Shown here: positions 1 to 8,925 of the stretch, piece after piece
Layout: every line of letters starts with the position of its first letter
Numbering within the stretch: the stretch's first letter is position 1
DNA from: Microbacterium sp. CFH 31415
Lineage (GTDB): Bacteria; Actinomycetota; Actinomycetes; Actinomycetales; Microbacteriaceae
Assembly: GCF_022538185.1 (NCBI RefSeq)
Contig: NZ_JAKYXC010000005.1
Span: 124,001 to 188,000, forward strand
Direction of reading: 5' to 3'
Length of the DNA stretch: 64,000 nt
Notes under the pieces: model-generated
Database searches by the model: none
What the model was told of the DNA's origin: nothing
Seen by the model: the letters and a program-made list of their open reading frames with translations, nothing else
Translations under genes and position numbers: made by a program

Positions 1-120
1 ACCATCGACGACGCGGCGGCGGCCGACGAGGTCTTCTCCGTGCTGATGGGCGAGGACGTGGAGTCCCGCCGCACCTTCATCCAGCGCAACGCGAAAGACG
101 TCCGCTTCCTCGACATCTAG
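1..120 (+). CDS. gyrB: DNA gyrase subunit B, C-terminal end (partial)
   Basis: The first 39 codons read open from base 1 and end at TAG 118-120 with the residues [17 protein letters not shown], the conserved C-terminal end of GyrB (MGEDVExRRxFIxxNA). GyrB is the ATPase subunit that works with GyrA to supercoil DNA. The 5' part lies outside the window. gyrA follows 72 bases downstream on the same strand, the usual origin-proximal order in actinobacteria. Confidence 0.95.
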   Translation, partial: TIDDAAAADEVFSVLMGEDVESRRTFIQRNAKDVRFLDI

Positions 121-192
121 CGTCTCGCGCGGCGGAAGCATCCATCGCGCGCACGCGGAGCGACACGAAACGCAGAGAACGAAAGACGAGAG

Positions 193-2802
193 ATGGCAGA
201 AGACGAGCGTCCGGACCTGAACGCGGACCACGAGCACGGCCGCATCGATCAGGTCGACCTGCAGCTCGAGATGCAGCGCAGCTACCTCGACTACGCGATG
301 GCGGTCATCATCGGCCGAGCGCTGCCCGATGTGCGCGACGGCCTCAAGCCCGTGCACCGCCGCGTGATCTACGGCATGTATGACGGCGGGTTCCGTCCCG
401 ACAAGTCCTTCTCGAAGTGCGCGCGCGTGGTCGGCGAGGTGATGGGCCAGTACCACCCGCACGGTGACAGTGCGATCTACGACGCGCTCGTCCGCCTCGT
501 GCAGCCGTGGTCGCTGCGATACCCCCTCGCGCAGGGTCAGGGCAACTTCGGCTCCCCGGGGAACATGGGCGCCGCCGCTCCCCGGTACACCGAGACGAAG
601 ATGGCTCAGCTCGCGCTCGAGATGGTGCGCGACATCGAGGAAGAGACCGTCGACTTCCACGACAACTACGACGGGCAGACCCAGGAGCCGTCCGTCCTGC
701 CCGCGCGATTCCCCAACCTCCTCGTCAACGGCTCGGTGGGCATCGCGGTCGGCATGGCCACGAACATCCCGCCACACAACCTGCGCGAGGTGTCGGCCGG
801 CGCCCTCTGGGCGCTCGAGCATCCGGATGCCTCGCGCGAGGAACTCCTCGACGCGCTCATGGAGCGCATCCCCGGGCCCGACTTCCCGACCGGTGCTCAG
901 ATCCTCGGTACCAAGGGCATCCGCGAGGCGTACCGCACGGGCCGCGGTTCGATCACCATGCGCGCGGTCGTCGCGATCGAAGAGATTCAGGGTCGCACGT
1001 GCCTCGTGATCACCGAGCTGCCATACCAGGTCAATCCCGACAACCTCGCGGTGAAGATCGGCGATCTCGCCCGTGACGGAAAGATCACGGGCATCGCCGA
1101 CATCCGTGACGAGACGTCGGACCGCACCGGCCAGCGCCTGGTGGTCGTGCTGAAGCGCGACGCCGTTGCGAAGGTCGTGCTGAACAACCTCTACAAGCAC
1201 ACGCAGCTGCAGGACAACTTCGGCGCCAACATGCTGGCGATCGTCGACAACGTGCCGCGCACCCTGCCGCTCGACGGCTTCATCACGCTGTGGCTCGAGC
1301 ACCAGATCGAAGTGATCGTGCGGCGCACGACGTTCCGTCTGCGTGAGGCCGAGAAGCGCATGCACATCCTGCGCGGCTACCTCAAGGCTCTCGACGCCCT
1401 CGATGAGGTAATCGCGCTCATCCGTCGGTCTCCGACGGTCGATGACGCGCGCGAGGGACTGAAGAAGCTCCTCGAGATCGACGACGACCAGGCCGACGCC
1501 ATCCTGCAGATGCAGCTGCGTCGCCTTGCCGCCCTCGAGCGTCAGAAGATCGTCGACCAGGCCGCCGAGCTCGAGACGCTCATCGCGGACTACAAGGAGA
1601 TCCTGGCCAAGCCCGAGCGCCAGCGCGCCATCGTCCGCGAAGAGCTGACCGCGATCGTCGACCGGTTCGGCGACGACCGCCGCACGCAGATCATGCCCGG
1701 CTACGACGGCGACATGTCGATCGAGGACCTGATCCCCGAAGAGGAGATGGTGATCTCGGTCACCCGTGCCGGCTACATCAAGCGCACGCGCAGCGACAAC
1801 TACCGCTCGCAGCACCGCGGCGGCAAGGGCGTCAAGGGGGCGCAGCTGCGCGCCGACGACGTCGTCGAGCACTTCTTCGTCACCACGACGCACCACTGGC
1901 TGCTGTTCTTCACCAACAAGGGTCGCGTCTACCGGGCGAAGGCCTACGAGGTGCCGGAGGCCGGCCGCGATGCGAAGGGCCAGCACGTCGCCAACCTTCT
2001 CGCACTGCAGCCGGATGAAGAGATCGCACAGATCCTCGACATCCGCGACTACTCGGTGGCGACGTACCTCGTGCTCGCCACGCGGAACGGCCTGGTGAAG
2101 AAGACCCGTCTCACCGATTACGACACCAACCGCCAGGGTGGCATCATCGCGATCAAGCTGCGCGGGAACGGCGGCGACGACGAGGAGGCGACCGACGAGC
2201 CGAGCGGCCCGGAGGACGAGGTCGTCAGCGCGCTGCTCGTCGACGAGGGCGACGACATCCTGCTCATCAGCCGCCACGGCATGTCGCTGCGGTTCTCGGC
2301 GACCGACGGGGCTCTCCGCCCGATGGGTCGTTCCACGTCCGGAGTGAAGGGCATGGACTTCCGCGCCGGCGACACGCTGCTCTCCGCGTCGGTCGCGCGC
2401 GACGACCAGTTCGTGTTCGTCGTGACCGAGGGCGGCTACGCGAAGCGAACCGAAGTCGCCCAGTACCGACTGCAGAACCGCGGCGGACTCGGCATCAAGG
2501 TGGCGCGTCTCAGCGAGGATCGCGGCGATCTCGCCGGTGGGCTGATGGTCTCCGAAGACGACGAGGTCCTTGTGGTTCTTGCCAGCGGCAAGGTGGTACG
2601 CTCTGCCGTGGCCGAGGTCCCAGCCAAGGGCCGCGACACCATGGGTGTCGTGTTCGCCCGTGCCGCCGACGAAGATCGCATCATCGCGATCGCACGAAAC
2701 GGTGAGCGGGGCTTGGCCGACAACTCAGAGGCCGCCGACCAGGAGTCCGGCACACCCCCCGAGGCCTCTCCCGAGACCCCCGAAGAGAGTACTGACGCAT
2801 GA
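193..2802 (+). CDS. gyrA: DNA gyrase subunit A
   Basis: This 869-residue protein is the breakage-reunion subunit of DNA gyrase. The catalytic tyrosine is Tyr132 in [10 protein letters not shown]. The quinolone-resistance region reads [10 protein letters not shown], with Ser93 and Asp97 at the places of E. coli Ser83 and Asp87, so no classical resistance change is visible. The C-terminal half carries the repeated beta-pinwheel blades, including the GyrA-box-like QHRGGKG near residue 545. The tail after about residue 835 is acidic, rich in Pro and Glu, and low in complexity. ATG 193 follows a purine-rich stretch. The stop overlaps the next start (ATGA), so the downstream membrane protein is probably translationally coupled. 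Confidence 0.98.
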   Translation: MAEDERPDLNADHEHGRIDQVDLQLEMQRSYLDYAMAVIIGRALPDVRDGLKPVHRRVIYGMYDGGFRPDKSFSKCARVVGEVMGQYHPHGDSAIYDALVRLVQPWSLRYPLAQGQGNFGSPGNMGAAAPRYTETKMAQLALEMVRDIEEETVDFHDNYDGQTQEPSVLPARFPNLLVNGSVGIAVGMATNIPPHNLREVSAGALWALEHPDASREELLDALMERIPGPDFPTGAQILGTKGIREAYRTGRGSITMRAVVAIEEIQGRTCLVITELPYQVNPDNLAVKIGDLARDGKITGIADIRDETSDRTGQRLVVVLKRDAVAKVVLNNLYKHTQLQDNFGANMLAIVDNVPRTLPLDGFITLWLEHQIEVIVRRTTFRLREAEKRMHILRGYLKALDALDEVIALIRRSPTVDDAREGLKKLLEIDDDQADAILQMQLRRLAALERQKIVDQAAELETLIADYKEILAKPERQRAIVREELTAIVDRFGDDRRTQIMPGYDGDMSIEDLIPEEEMVISVTRAGYIKRTRSDNYRSQHRGGKGVKGAQLRADDVVEHFFVTTTHHWLLFFTNKGRVYRAKAYEVPEAGRDAKGQHVANLLALQPDEEIAQILDIRDYSVATYLVLATRNGLVKKTRLTDYDTNRQGGIIAIKLRGNGGDDEEATDEPSGPEDEVVSALLVDEGDDILLISRHGMSLRFSATDGALRPMGRSTSGVKGMDFRAGDTLLSASVARDDQFVFVVTEGGYAKRTEVAQYRLQNRGGLGIKVARLSEDRGDLAGGLMVSEDDEVLVVLASGKVVRSAVAEVPAKGRDTMGVVFARAADEDRIIAIARNGERGLADNSEAADQESGTPPEASPETPEESTDA

Positions 2803-3203
2803 GCACGGTAGCCGACAAGCTCGCCAAGAAGTCCACCCACCGCACGTCCGCCAAGCAGGTCCGCCTGCGCCTGGTGTACATCGACTTCTGGTCGGCCGTG
2901 AAGCTGTCGTTCCTCGCCGCGATCGCGATCGCGGTGGTGACGGTGGTGTCGTTCGTCCTCGTCTTCTTCGTTCTGCAGGCGACCAACGTGATCACGCGCG
3001 CCGACGAGTTCTTCGGCAACTTCACCGATGGCACCATCCTGCTCTCGAACTTCGTGAGCCTGCCGCAGGTGCTGGCCTTCTCGGCGATCGTCGCGATCCT
3101 CAACCTCATCGTGGTGACGGTGCTCGGTGCTGTGCTCGCCGGAATCTACAACCTGGCGGTCAAGGTGACGGGCGGCCTGCTGGTCGGCTTCACCTCGAAC
3201 TGA
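2799..3203 (+). CDS. DUF3566 family transmembrane protein
   Basis: A 134-residue protein with a basic N-terminus and two hydrophobic segments, at about residues 40-62 and 87-115. DUF3566 proteins directly follow gyrA in many actinobacteria and their role is unknown. The ATG overlaps the gyrA stop by 4 bases, which indicates one transcription unit. A strong hairpin follows the stop. Family assignment rests on position and on the xxVKLSFLxAIAxAV segment leading into the first membrane helix. Confidence 0.9.
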   Translation: MSTVADKLAKKSTHRTSAKQVRLRLVYIDFWSAVKLSFLAAIAIAVVTVVSFVLVFFVLQATNVITRADEFFGNFTDGTILLSNFVSLPQVLAFSAIVAILNLIVVTVLGAVLAGIYNLAVKVTGGLLVGFTSN

Positions 3204-3214
3204 CACCTCTTCAC

Positions 3215-3247
3215 CGAACGGGCCCGATCGACGATCGGGCCCGTTCG
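3215..3247 (+). terminator. Rho-independent-type hairpin after the gyrBA operon
   Basis: A perfect 16-base inverted repeat (CGAACGGGCCCGATCG and its complement) with one unpaired central base lies 12 bases after the DUF3566 stop. There is no long T tract, which is common for high-GC actinobacterial terminators. Confidence 0.8.
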
Positions 3248-3328
3248 TGCGTCCGCCCCCGATTCGTGAAAACGGCCAGGGTCGGGTAAAGTCTCTGAGG
3301 TTGATGACGCGAAAGCGTCGCAGCAGAC

Positions 3329-3405
3329 GGGGCTATAGCTCAGGCGGTTAGAGCGCTTCACTGATAATGAAGAGGTCCCAGGTTCAAGTCCTGGTAGCCC
3401 CACCA
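3329..3405 (+). tRNA. tRNA-Ile (anticodon GAT)
   Basis: A complete cloverleaf. The acceptor GGGGCTA pairs with TAGCCCC, the D-arm contains AGCTCAGGCGGTTAGAGC, the anticodon loop is CTGATAA with anticodon GAT, and the T-loop is GGTTCAAGTC. CCA is encoded at 3403-3405. tRNA-Ile and tRNA-Ala after gyrA is a standard actinobacterial arrangement. Confidence 0.98.
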
Positions 3406-3418
3406 AATCCACAGCCCC

Positions 3419-3491
3419 GGGGCCTTAGCTCAGTTGGTAGAGCGCCTGCTTTGCAAGCAGGATGTCAGGAGTTCGAATCTCCTAGGCTCCA
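3419..3491 (+). tRNA. tRNA-Ala (anticodon TGC)
   Basis: A complete cloverleaf. The acceptor GGGGCCT pairs with AGGCTCC (one G-T pair), the anticodon arm is CCTGC TTTGCAA GCAGG with anticodon TGC, and the T-arm contains GTTCGAATC. No CCA is encoded. It lies 13 bases after tRNA-Ile and is probably cotranscribed with it. Confidence 0.98.
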
Positions 3492-3501
3492 CAACGCGAA
3501 G

Positions 3502-3529
3502 AGGACCGGCCCCCGACGGGTCGGTCCTT
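3502..3529 (+). terminator. Hairpin after the tRNA-Ile/tRNA-Ala pair
   Basis: AGGACCGGCCC pairs with GGGTCGGTCCT (one G-T pair) around a 5-base loop, followed by TTCTCCCG. It is placed to end the two-tRNA transcript. From here to 3755 I see no gene, only a short lead region to the next ORF. Confidence 0.7.
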
Positions 3530-3755
3530 CTCCCGTTAACGGGCACTCAATGGACCTGCCCGTGTCGCGGAAAGCGTTTGTCGAAAACGTCCCCCAATCG
3601 GTGGACATTATGTATGTCCCACACAACGGATGCCCCATACCGGTGTTCCGTCGTCTGATTTCGACGACAGCATCTCAGCGCGCGACGTACGAGCAGCGAT
3701 AAACCTTCCTCACGAACTTGGGGCACAGATAGTTCGACTGGGAAGGGGCAAGCAG

Positions 3756-4496
3756 ATGTACTGGTCATGGATGAGGCTCGCAGCCGCGGCCGCGGGGCTG
3801 TCAGGTGCAGCCGCCGGCTATATCGTCAATGTCGACCGTGCGACCCGGCAGGGACAGGACCTCGCGGTCGTCCTCGCGAACTACTTCAGCATGTTCACGA
3901 TCGTGTCCACGCTGATGAGCGTCGCCGCTCTGACCGCAGCAGCGGTGTGGGCGCGGATGCACCCGAACACGGCGCGCGAGCCGCTGGCGATCGCACTCGC
4001 GATGGGCGTCGTCACCGCTCCGATGTTGCTGCTCGGCGTGGTCTACAACATCCTGCTGCGAGGTGGACCGAGCGGTGCCGCACTGGGCGACTCTGCGGGG
4101 ATCGCGATGCTCGACTCATACGCGATCGAGATGCTGCACGTGGTGCTGCCGCTGTACTTCCTGGCAGACCTGCTGTTCGCCCCCAAGCGTCACAGCATCC
4201 CGTGGTGGGGGCTGGCCGCGTTCGCCGCCTACCCGCTGACCTGGCTGCTGTACACCATGGTCCGCGGCGAGCTGGTCGCCGACCCGTCCGGCACATCCCC
4301 GTTCTGGTACCCGTACCCGTTCCTCGACCCGCACGGTCCCGGAGGGTGGGGTTCGGCGCTCGTCTACATCGCCGGGATCTTCGGGGCGTTCGTGGTGATC
4401 GGTGCCGGCATCATCGCGATCGACCGCTACCGCGAGCGTCGCAGCTCGCGCCGCACCACCTCGACGACTCCGACGATCGGCGCTGTCGCAGCGTGA
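3756..4496 (+). CDS. Pr6Pr-family multi-pass membrane protein
   Basis: A 246-residue protein with six or seven hydrophobic helices. It has the Pr6Pr family pattern: NYFSMFTIVST early in the second helix, LLLGVVYNILLRG, an AIEMLHVVLPLYFLADLLF helix and YPLTWLLYTMVRG. The function of the family is not established. ATG 3756 is preferred over the in-frame upstream start at 3630 because GGAAGGGG lies 9-16 bases upstream and the family starts just before the first helix. The island carries a frameshifted relative at 38849-39524. Confidence 0.85.
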   Translation: MYWSWMRLAAAAAGLSGAAAGYIVNVDRATRQGQDLAVVLANYFSMFTIVSTLMSVAALTAAAVWARMHPNTAREPLAIALAMGVVTAPMLLLGVVYNILLRGGPSGAALGDSAGIAMLDSYAIEMLHVVLPLYFLADLLFAPKRHSIPWWGLAAFAAYPLTWLLYTMVRGELVADPSGTSPFWYPYPFLDPHGPGGWGSALVYIAGIFGAFVVIGAGIIAIDRYRERRSSRRTTSTTPTIGAVAA

Positions 4497-4553
4497 GCCT
4501 CGCACCGGCGGACCCCTCCCGTCCGCGAAGGGGTTCGCCGGTTAGGCTGAAGC

Positions 4554-4976
4554 ATGGACCTGCGCGTCGCGGCCTATGCGGTCGTCATGGACGGTGACGG
4601 CCGGCTGCTCCTCGCGCACTGGAACGAGGGCCGCCGCGCGGCGTGGACGATGCCCGGCGGCGGCCTCGAACCCGGCGAGGATCCCGAGCGTGCCGCGTGC
4701 CGCGAGGTGCGCGAAGAGACCGGCTACAAGGTCGCGATCGACGAACTGCTCGGCATCCATTCGCGGGTCATCCCTCCGGGACGTCGCCTCACCCCCGGCG
4801 TGACCGAGCCGCTGCACACTCTGCGCATCGTCTACCGCGCGCACGTCATCGGCGGCAAGCTGCGCAACGAGAAGAACGGGTCGACGGATCGTGCGAGCTG
4901 GTTCCCGCTCGCCGAGGTCGACGACCTGCAGCGCGTCAAACTCGTCGACATCGCCCGCGAGATGGCCGGGATCTGA
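4554..4976 (+). CDS. NUDIX hydrolase
   Basis: A 140-residue protein with a complete Nudix box, GGLEPGEDPERAACREVREETGY (G-x5-E-x7-REVxEExG), at about residues 36-58. It hydrolyses a nucleoside diphosphate linked to another group and needs a divalent metal. The specific substrate cannot be told from the sequence. It is a stand-alone gene that converges on the minus-strand deacylase gene 14 bases downstream. Confidence 0.92.
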   Translation: MDLRVAAYAVVMDGDGRLLLAHWNEGRRAAWTMPGGGLEPGEDPERAACREVREETGYKVAIDELLGIHSRVIPPGRRLTPGVTEPLHTLRIVYRAHVIGGKLRNEKNGSTDRASWFPLAEVDDLQRVKLVDIAREMAGI

Positions 4977-4990
4977 ACGAGCGGATGCCG

Positions 4991-5464
4991 CTACCCGGCG
5001 GCCTGTGAGATGTCGGCCACGGTCGCGCCGTAGGCCGAGATCAGATCATCGGCGTCGACGAAGAGACTGTACCCGTGGGCACCCGCCCCCATCGCGACGC
5101 GCTGACCCACCATCTGCTCGTCCGCGTAGACGGGCCAGTCGTGCGTGCTCCCGATCGGGACGATCGTTCCCCGCTCATACCCGGTCGCCTCGAGAGCGCG
5201 CTGCGGGTCGGGCAGCTGCAGTTTGTTGACCCCCACCACGGCCCGGAGCTTCGGCCAGGAGATCGCACGATCGCCGGGCACGAGCGCGAACAGGTAGGTG
5301 TCGTCGCTGCGCTTGACCACGAGAGTCTTCACGATGCCCGCAGGGGCGATGCCGAGGATCTCGGCCGCCTCGGCGAGGCTGTCTGCGGCGGGACGCTCGC
5401 GGATCTCGATGTCGAGGCCGCGAGCGGATGCCGCGTCTTTCACCCGGTCGAGGGGATCAGGCAT
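4991..5464 (-). CDS. YbaK/ProX-type aminoacyl-tRNA deacylase domain protein
   Basis: A 157-residue protein with the YbaK fold signature: a central VKTLVVKRSDDTYLFALVPGD (the conserved Lys in KTLVV) and GxxxGxxxPIG near YERGTIVPIG. Family members clear mischarged tRNA such as Cys-tRNA(Pro) or Ala-tRNA(Pro). The frame is open further upstream to 5722, but that extension is only antisense-type sequence over the neighbour. ATG 5464 overlaps the upstream gene by 8 bases, so the two are coupled. Confidence 0.88.
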   Translation of the reverse strand: MPDPLDRVKDAASARGLDIEIRERPAADSLAEAAEILGIAPAGIVKTLVVKRSDDTYLFALVPGDRAISWPKLRAVVGVNKLQLPDPQRALEATGYERGTIVPIGSTHDWPVYADEQMVGQRVAMGAGAHGYSLFVDADDLISAYGATVADISQAAG

Positions 5465-5969
5465 CCGGTGCGCGCAGCGGGTCGTCGGCCACCCACAGCT
5501 CGTCGTCGGCACGGAGCGTCTGCCACGCGGCGTACAGCACGCCGAGAGCGGCGGCGACACCGAGGATGATGGCGATGACGCCACCGGCGCCCATGCCCTT
5601 CTTGACCGGTGCCGGCGCAGGCTTCTTGAAAGCCGAGAAGTCGAAGCCGCGGCCCGACGCCAGGCGGGAGCGCGTGTCGTTCGCGGCATCCCACACCGAC
5701 ATGGCAGACCCGACGACGGCACCCGCCGCGGGGATCACCGTGCTGTTCACGACGCGCTTGCCCTTCTCGACGTAGGGCGCGGCGTAGGTCTCGTAGCCGG
5801 CGGCGACGCGGGGCTTGACCTGCTCGCGGTTCAGGTGGCCGAGCTGCCGGCCGGCTTCTCGGGCGACCGACGCGGCCTCACCGACCAGGACCTGCTGCGA
5901 CTCCCACAGGCTGGTCGCCTGTGTCTGGAGCTTGCGGAGTTCCTTCTTGCGCTTGCGGCTGAGGCTCAC
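5457..5969 (-). CDS. Hypothetical single-pass membrane protein
   Basis: A 170-residue protein with a highly basic start (VSLSRKRKKELRK), a helical charged middle and one hydrophobic segment near the C-terminus (GGVIAIILGVAAALGVLYAAW). The GTG start at 5969 is chosen because GGAGGG lies 4-9 bases upstream; the frame is open to 6068 but that part has no coding character. Such proteins are conserved next to the cyclophilin gene in Microbacteriaceae. The function is unknown. Confidence 0.75.
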   Translation of the reverse strand: MSLSRKRKKELRKLQTQATSLWESQQVLVGEAASVAREAGRQLGHLNREQVKPRVAAGYETYAAPYVEKGKRVVNSTVIPAAGAVVGSAMSVWDAANDTRSRLASGRGFDFSAFKKPAPAPVKKGMGAGGVIAIILGVAAALGVLYAAWQTLRADDELWVADDPLRAPDA

Positions 5970-6067
5970 GATGCCCTCCTGATCGAACCGGGGATCTGGT
6001 TCGATCCATCTTGCCAGACCTGCGCAGAGGCGGGAGGGGTTGCACAGAACTCTGGAAGAATGTAGCA

Positions 6068-6640
6068 ATGCCGATTCCCACCGCTGTCGCCACTTTCCAC
6101 ACCAACTACGGCGACATCGTCGTCAACCTCTTCGGTGACCACGCACCGCGCACCGTCCAGAACTTCATCGGCCTCGCCGATGGAACGGGTTCCTGGACTC
6201 ACCCTGCCACCGGCAAGCCCGGCGAGGGTCCCCTCTACAAGGACGTCGTCTTCCACCGCATCATCTCGGGCTTCATGATCCAGGGCGGCGACCCGCTCGG
6301 CCAGGGCGTGGGCGGACCGGGCTACACGTTCAACGACGAGATCAGCCCCGAGCTCACCTTCACCGAGCCGTACAAGCTCGCGATGGCCAACGCCGGTCTG
6401 CGCCGCAACGCGATCACGGGCAAGGCCGAGGGCACCAACGGCTCGCAGTTCTTCATCACGGTTCCCGGCCAGGGCGGGCGCGGCCCCGAGTGGCTGCAGG
6501 GCAAGCACACCATCTTCGGCGAGGTCGCCGACGACGCCTCGAAGGCCGTCGTCGACACGATCGCCGAGGTGCCGACCGCCGCGGGCGACCGCCCGATCGA
6601 GCCCGTCGTGCTGCAGTCCGTGGACATCGCCGCGGCCTGA
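6068..6640 (+). CDS. ppiA: Cyclophilin-type peptidyl-prolyl cis-trans isomerase
   Basis: A 190-residue cytoplasmic protein with the full cyclophilin core: FHRIISGFMIQGGD, ITGKAEGTNGSQFFIT and GKHTIFGEV. The active-site Arg is in FHRII, with Phe and Gln in FMIQGGD. It catalyses proline isomerisation during protein folding. ATG 6068 is the start; the open frame back to 6011 lacks a family match. It is divergent from the 5457-5969 gene. Confidence 0.95.
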   Translation: MPIPTAVATFHTNYGDIVVNLFGDHAPRTVQNFIGLADGTGSWTHPATGKPGEGPLYKDVVFHRIISGFMIQGGDPLGQGVGGPGYTFNDEISPELTFTEPYKLAMANAGLRRNAITGKAEGTNGSQFFITVPGQGGRGPEWLQGKHTIFGEVADDASKAVVDTIAEVPTAAGDRPIEPVVLQSVDIAAA

Positions 6641-6655
6641 GGCCGCTGCCGCGTC

Positions 6656-7546
6656 GTGACCGCTGACGATCTCCGTCGCAACAGCGACAACTTCTGCTAC
6701 CGGCACCCCGATCGGCAGAGCTTCGTGCTCTGCCAGCGGTGCCTGCGCACGATCTGCCCCGAGTGCCAGACTCCCGCTGCAGTGGGCGTCATCTGCCCGG
6801 AGTGCCTGCGCGACCAGCAGAAGGCAGCCTCACCCGCACAGCGGAAGGCGGAGCGTCGGTGGTCACGGTCGCGCCCGGTGGCGGTGGCCGACACACGGCC
6901 GCTCGTTACCTACTCGATCATCGGGATCACGCTCTTCGTCTACCTGCTCACGCTGATCCCGGGCATCGGCTCGACCATTCAGCAGAACCTGCTCTACTTC
7001 GGGCCGGCGCTGTACCCCGAACTCACCGGGCGCTTCGAGCCGTGGCGGCTGCTGACGGTCGCGCTCGTGCACGGCAGCTTCTTCCACGTCGGCCTCAACA
7101 TGCTGGCGCTGTGGATGATCGGCCGCAGCCTCGAGCCGCTGCTCGGGCGCTGGCGGTTCGTCACGCTGTACCTGCTGAGTGCGCTCGGCGGCTCGGTGGC
7201 GGTGACTCTGCTGTCGTTCCTGACACCGGTGGTCGGAGCATCCGGTGCCATCTTCGGGATCTTCGGGGCGCTCTTCGTGATCGGCCGGCACATCGGCGCC
7301 AACATCGGCGGCATCGCCATCATCCTCGCGGTGAACCTGGCCATCGGGTTCGTCCCGGGATTCAACGTGTCGTGGCAGGCTCACGTCGGCGGCCTGCTGA
7401 CCGGTCTGCTGGTGGCGTTCATCTTCACCCGGACGCGGTCGCGTGAGCGCCGCGGGCTTCAGATCGCGCTGCTCGTTGCGGTGTTCCTCGGGCTCGTCGC
7501 ACTGCTGCTCGTGCCGGTGTTCGCGCCCGGTCTCGTGCTGCGCTGA
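6656..7546 (+). CDS. Rhomboid family intramembrane serine protease with N-terminal zinc-binding domain
   Basis: A 296-residue protein. Residues 1-45 form a B-box-like zinc finger (CYRHPD...LCQRCLRTICPECQ...CPEC). The rest is a six-helix rhomboid domain with the catalytic serine in VVGASGAIFGIFG and the catalytic histidine in WQAHVGGLLTG. The fold-specific WR is in LLGRWRF. It cleaves transmembrane substrates in the membrane. The start is GTG 6656, 16 bases after the ppiA stop. This gene order is typical for the genus. Confidence 0.93.
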   Translation: MTADDLRRNSDNFCYRHPDRQSFVLCQRCLRTICPECQTPAAVGVICPECLRDQQKAASPAQRKAERRWSRSRPVAVADTRPLVTYSIIGITLFVYLLTLIPGIGSTIQQNLLYFGPALYPELTGRFEPWRLLTVALVHGSFFHVGLNMLALWMIGRSLEPLLGRWRFVTLYLLSALGGSVAVTLLSFLTPVVGASGAIFGIFGALFVIGRHIGANIGGIAIILAVNLAIGFVPGFNVSWQAHVGGLLTGLLVAFIFTRTRSRERRGLQIALLVAVFLGLVALLLVPVFAPGLVLR

Positions 7547-7552
7547 CGAGAG

Positions 7553-7640
7553 TTATCCACAGGTTCATCCACACATGGGGATGAATCACACCGGTGTAAT
7601 TCACACCTGTCAACAACGTTGTCAACAAGTCCGCGCAGCG
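7553..7640. promoter_or_regulatory. DnaA-box-like and palindromic intergenic region
   Basis: The sequence carries a perfect DnaA box TTATCCACA at 7553-7561 and a near match TCATCCACA at 7565-7573. Two palindromic blocks follow: ACACCGGTGT at about 7590-7599 and ACAACGTTGT with flanking TCAACA repeats at about 7613-7630. It sits between the rhomboid stop and the crgA terminator, a few kb from gyrBA. It may bind or titrate DnaA, but no AT-rich unwinding element is visible. Confidence 0.5.
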
Positions 7641-7642
7641 AA

Positions 7643-7664
7643 AAGCCCCGGTCTCGCCGGGGCT
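7643..7664 (-). terminator. Terminator of crgA (possibly bidirectional)
   Basis: AAGCCCCGG and CCGGGGCT form a GC-rich hairpin around GTCTCG. On the minus strand the stem is followed by TTTTCG, so it probably ends crgA transcription and may also stop the rhomboid transcript. Confidence 0.75.
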
Positions 7665-7689
7665 CTTCGATTCGTCGCGGGCGTGCGGG

Positions 7690-7929
7690 CTATCGCCAGC
7701 GAGTGGTCATCAGGAAGCCGAGGAAGGCGATGCCGAATCCGATCACGAGGTTCCAGGCGTCGATGCCGGGGATCGGGTAGCGCATGCCGCTCAGGTAGAA
7801 GACGAGCACCCATACGAGTCCGACCAGCATCAGGCCGATCATGATCGGCTTGAACCACACCGGGTTGGGTGCAGCTTCGCCTTCTGCGCGTTCGACGAGC
7901 GAGTCGTCCTCTTTGCCGGGTCGTGCCAT
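7690..7929 (-). CDS. crgA: Cell division protein CrgA
   Basis: A 79-residue protein with two membrane helices (PIMIGLMLVGLVWVLVFYL and WNLVIGFGIAFLGFLMTTRW) and the conserved MRYPIPGIDAWN between them, which is diagnostic for CrgA. CrgA helps recruit PbpA, FtsI and CwsA to the septum in mycobacteria and regulates FtsZ in Streptomyces. It lies near the fha-pst-rod-pbp-pkn operon, as expected. Confidence 0.95.
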   Translation of the reverse strand: MARPGKEDDSLVERAEGEAAPNPVWFKPIMIGLMLVGLVWVLVFYLSGMRYPIPGIDAWNLVIGFGIAFLGFLMTTRWR

Positions 7930-7983
7930 GCGAGAAGTCTAACTGCCAGGCGCCCCTCAGCGTGCGCTGGCTAGAATCCAGCT

Positions 7984-8766
7984 GTGGAGGAAGCTGTCGC
8001 CGGCGGCCTGGGGGATGCCGGACCCCGTCGCTCACGCGCGCGTGCGCGGCCGCGCACGTCCGTCGTCGGCGTCCTCGGCGAACTGCTCATCACCGCCGGA
8101 GTCATCGTGCTCCTCTATGTCGTCTGGCAGCTGTGGGTCGGCGACCTGATCTACGGCGCCGAGCGAAACGCCACCGGCCACGAGCTCTCGCAGGAGTGGG
8201 CCGAGGCGTATCCGGGCACCAATGAGCCCGACGCCACCGCCCCCGATGAGCCGGTGACGGCCGAGCCGATCATCCTCGATGAGCCCGGCGACGGTCAGCG
8301 CTTCGGCGTGATGCACATCCCCCGCTTCGGCGCCGATTACGCCGTGCCGATGGCAGGCGGGGTGTCGCGGCCAGTGACGCTCGATCCGATCGGCATCGGC
8401 CACTACCCCGGCACGAGCATGCCGGGTGAGGCCGGGAACTTCGCGGTCGCCGCCCACCGCACGACGTGGGGCAAGCCGTTCAACCGCATCGCCGATCTCC
8501 GCGTCGGCGACGCCATCGTGGTCGAGACCGCGGACGGGTGGTACACCTACCGCTTCCGCACGCTCGAGTACGTGACGCCCGATGAGGTCGAGGTGCTGCT
8601 GCCCGTGCCGCAGAAGCTCGACGTGCCCGCCGGAACGAGCTACATCACCATGACCAGCTGCAGCCCCATGTACTCGCTCGCCGAGCGTATCGTCGCCTAT
8701 GGCGTGTTCGAGTCGTTCACCCCGCGCTCCGCCGGAGAGCCCGCGTCGCTGGCGGTGATCGCCTGA
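7984..8766 (+). CDS. Class E sortase
   Basis: A 260-residue membrane-anchored transpeptidase that links surface proteins to the cell wall. There is an N-terminal helix (VVGVLGELLITAGVIVLLYVVW) after an Arg-rich stretch, the catalytic His in FAVAAHRTTWGKPF, the catalytic Cys in YITMTSCSP and the C-terminal Arg in SLAERIVAYG. The GTG start at 7984 is the first in frame and is divergent from crgA. The stop overlaps the next ATG (TGATG). Confidence 0.9.
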   Translation: MEEAVAGGLGDAGPRRSRARARPRTSVVGVLGELLITAGVIVLLYVVWQLWVGDLIYGAERNATGHELSQEWAEAYPGTNEPDATAPDEPVTAEPIILDEPGDGQRFGVMHIPRFGADYAVPMAGGVSRPVTLDPIGIGHYPGTSMPGEAGNFAVAAHRTTWGKPFNRIADLRVGDAIVVETADGWYTYRFRTLEYVTPDEVEVLLPVPQKLDVPAGTSYITMTSCSPMYSLAERIVAYGVFESFTPRSAGEPASLAVIA

Positions 8767-8921
8767 TGTACGCCGCGCTGTGGCGGATCCTCCCCGGTCC
8801 CTGGTGGGTGCGGGTTCTGATCCTCGTGATCCTTGCAGCGGCGGTTCTCTACGGCCTGGTGTTCTACGCGTTCCCGTGGGTCAGCCAGTTCGTCAACCCG
8901 CAGGAAGTCACGGTCGAGTGA
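8766..8921 (+). CDS. Small single-pass membrane protein, 51 residues
   Basis: This ORF begins MYAALWRILPGPWWVRV, has one hydrophobic helix (about residues 17-38) and ends VNPQEVTVE. Its ATG overlaps the sortase stop (TGATG) and its stop is 4 bases before the pabA start, so it fits tightly into a three-gene unit. That spacing and the coding-type sequence argue it is real. The function is unknown; an accessory role to the sortase is only inferred from coupling. Confidence 0.75.
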   Translation: MYAALWRILPGPWWVRVLILVILAAAVLYGLVFYAFPWVSQFVNPQEVTVE

Positions 8922-8925
8922 CCGC

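Noticed and set aside
464..2375. Several long ORFs in other frames and on the other strand of gyrA
   Set aside because: They overlap gyrA completely, are rich in Arg, Ser and Ala as expected for shadow frames in high-GC DNA, and show no domains.
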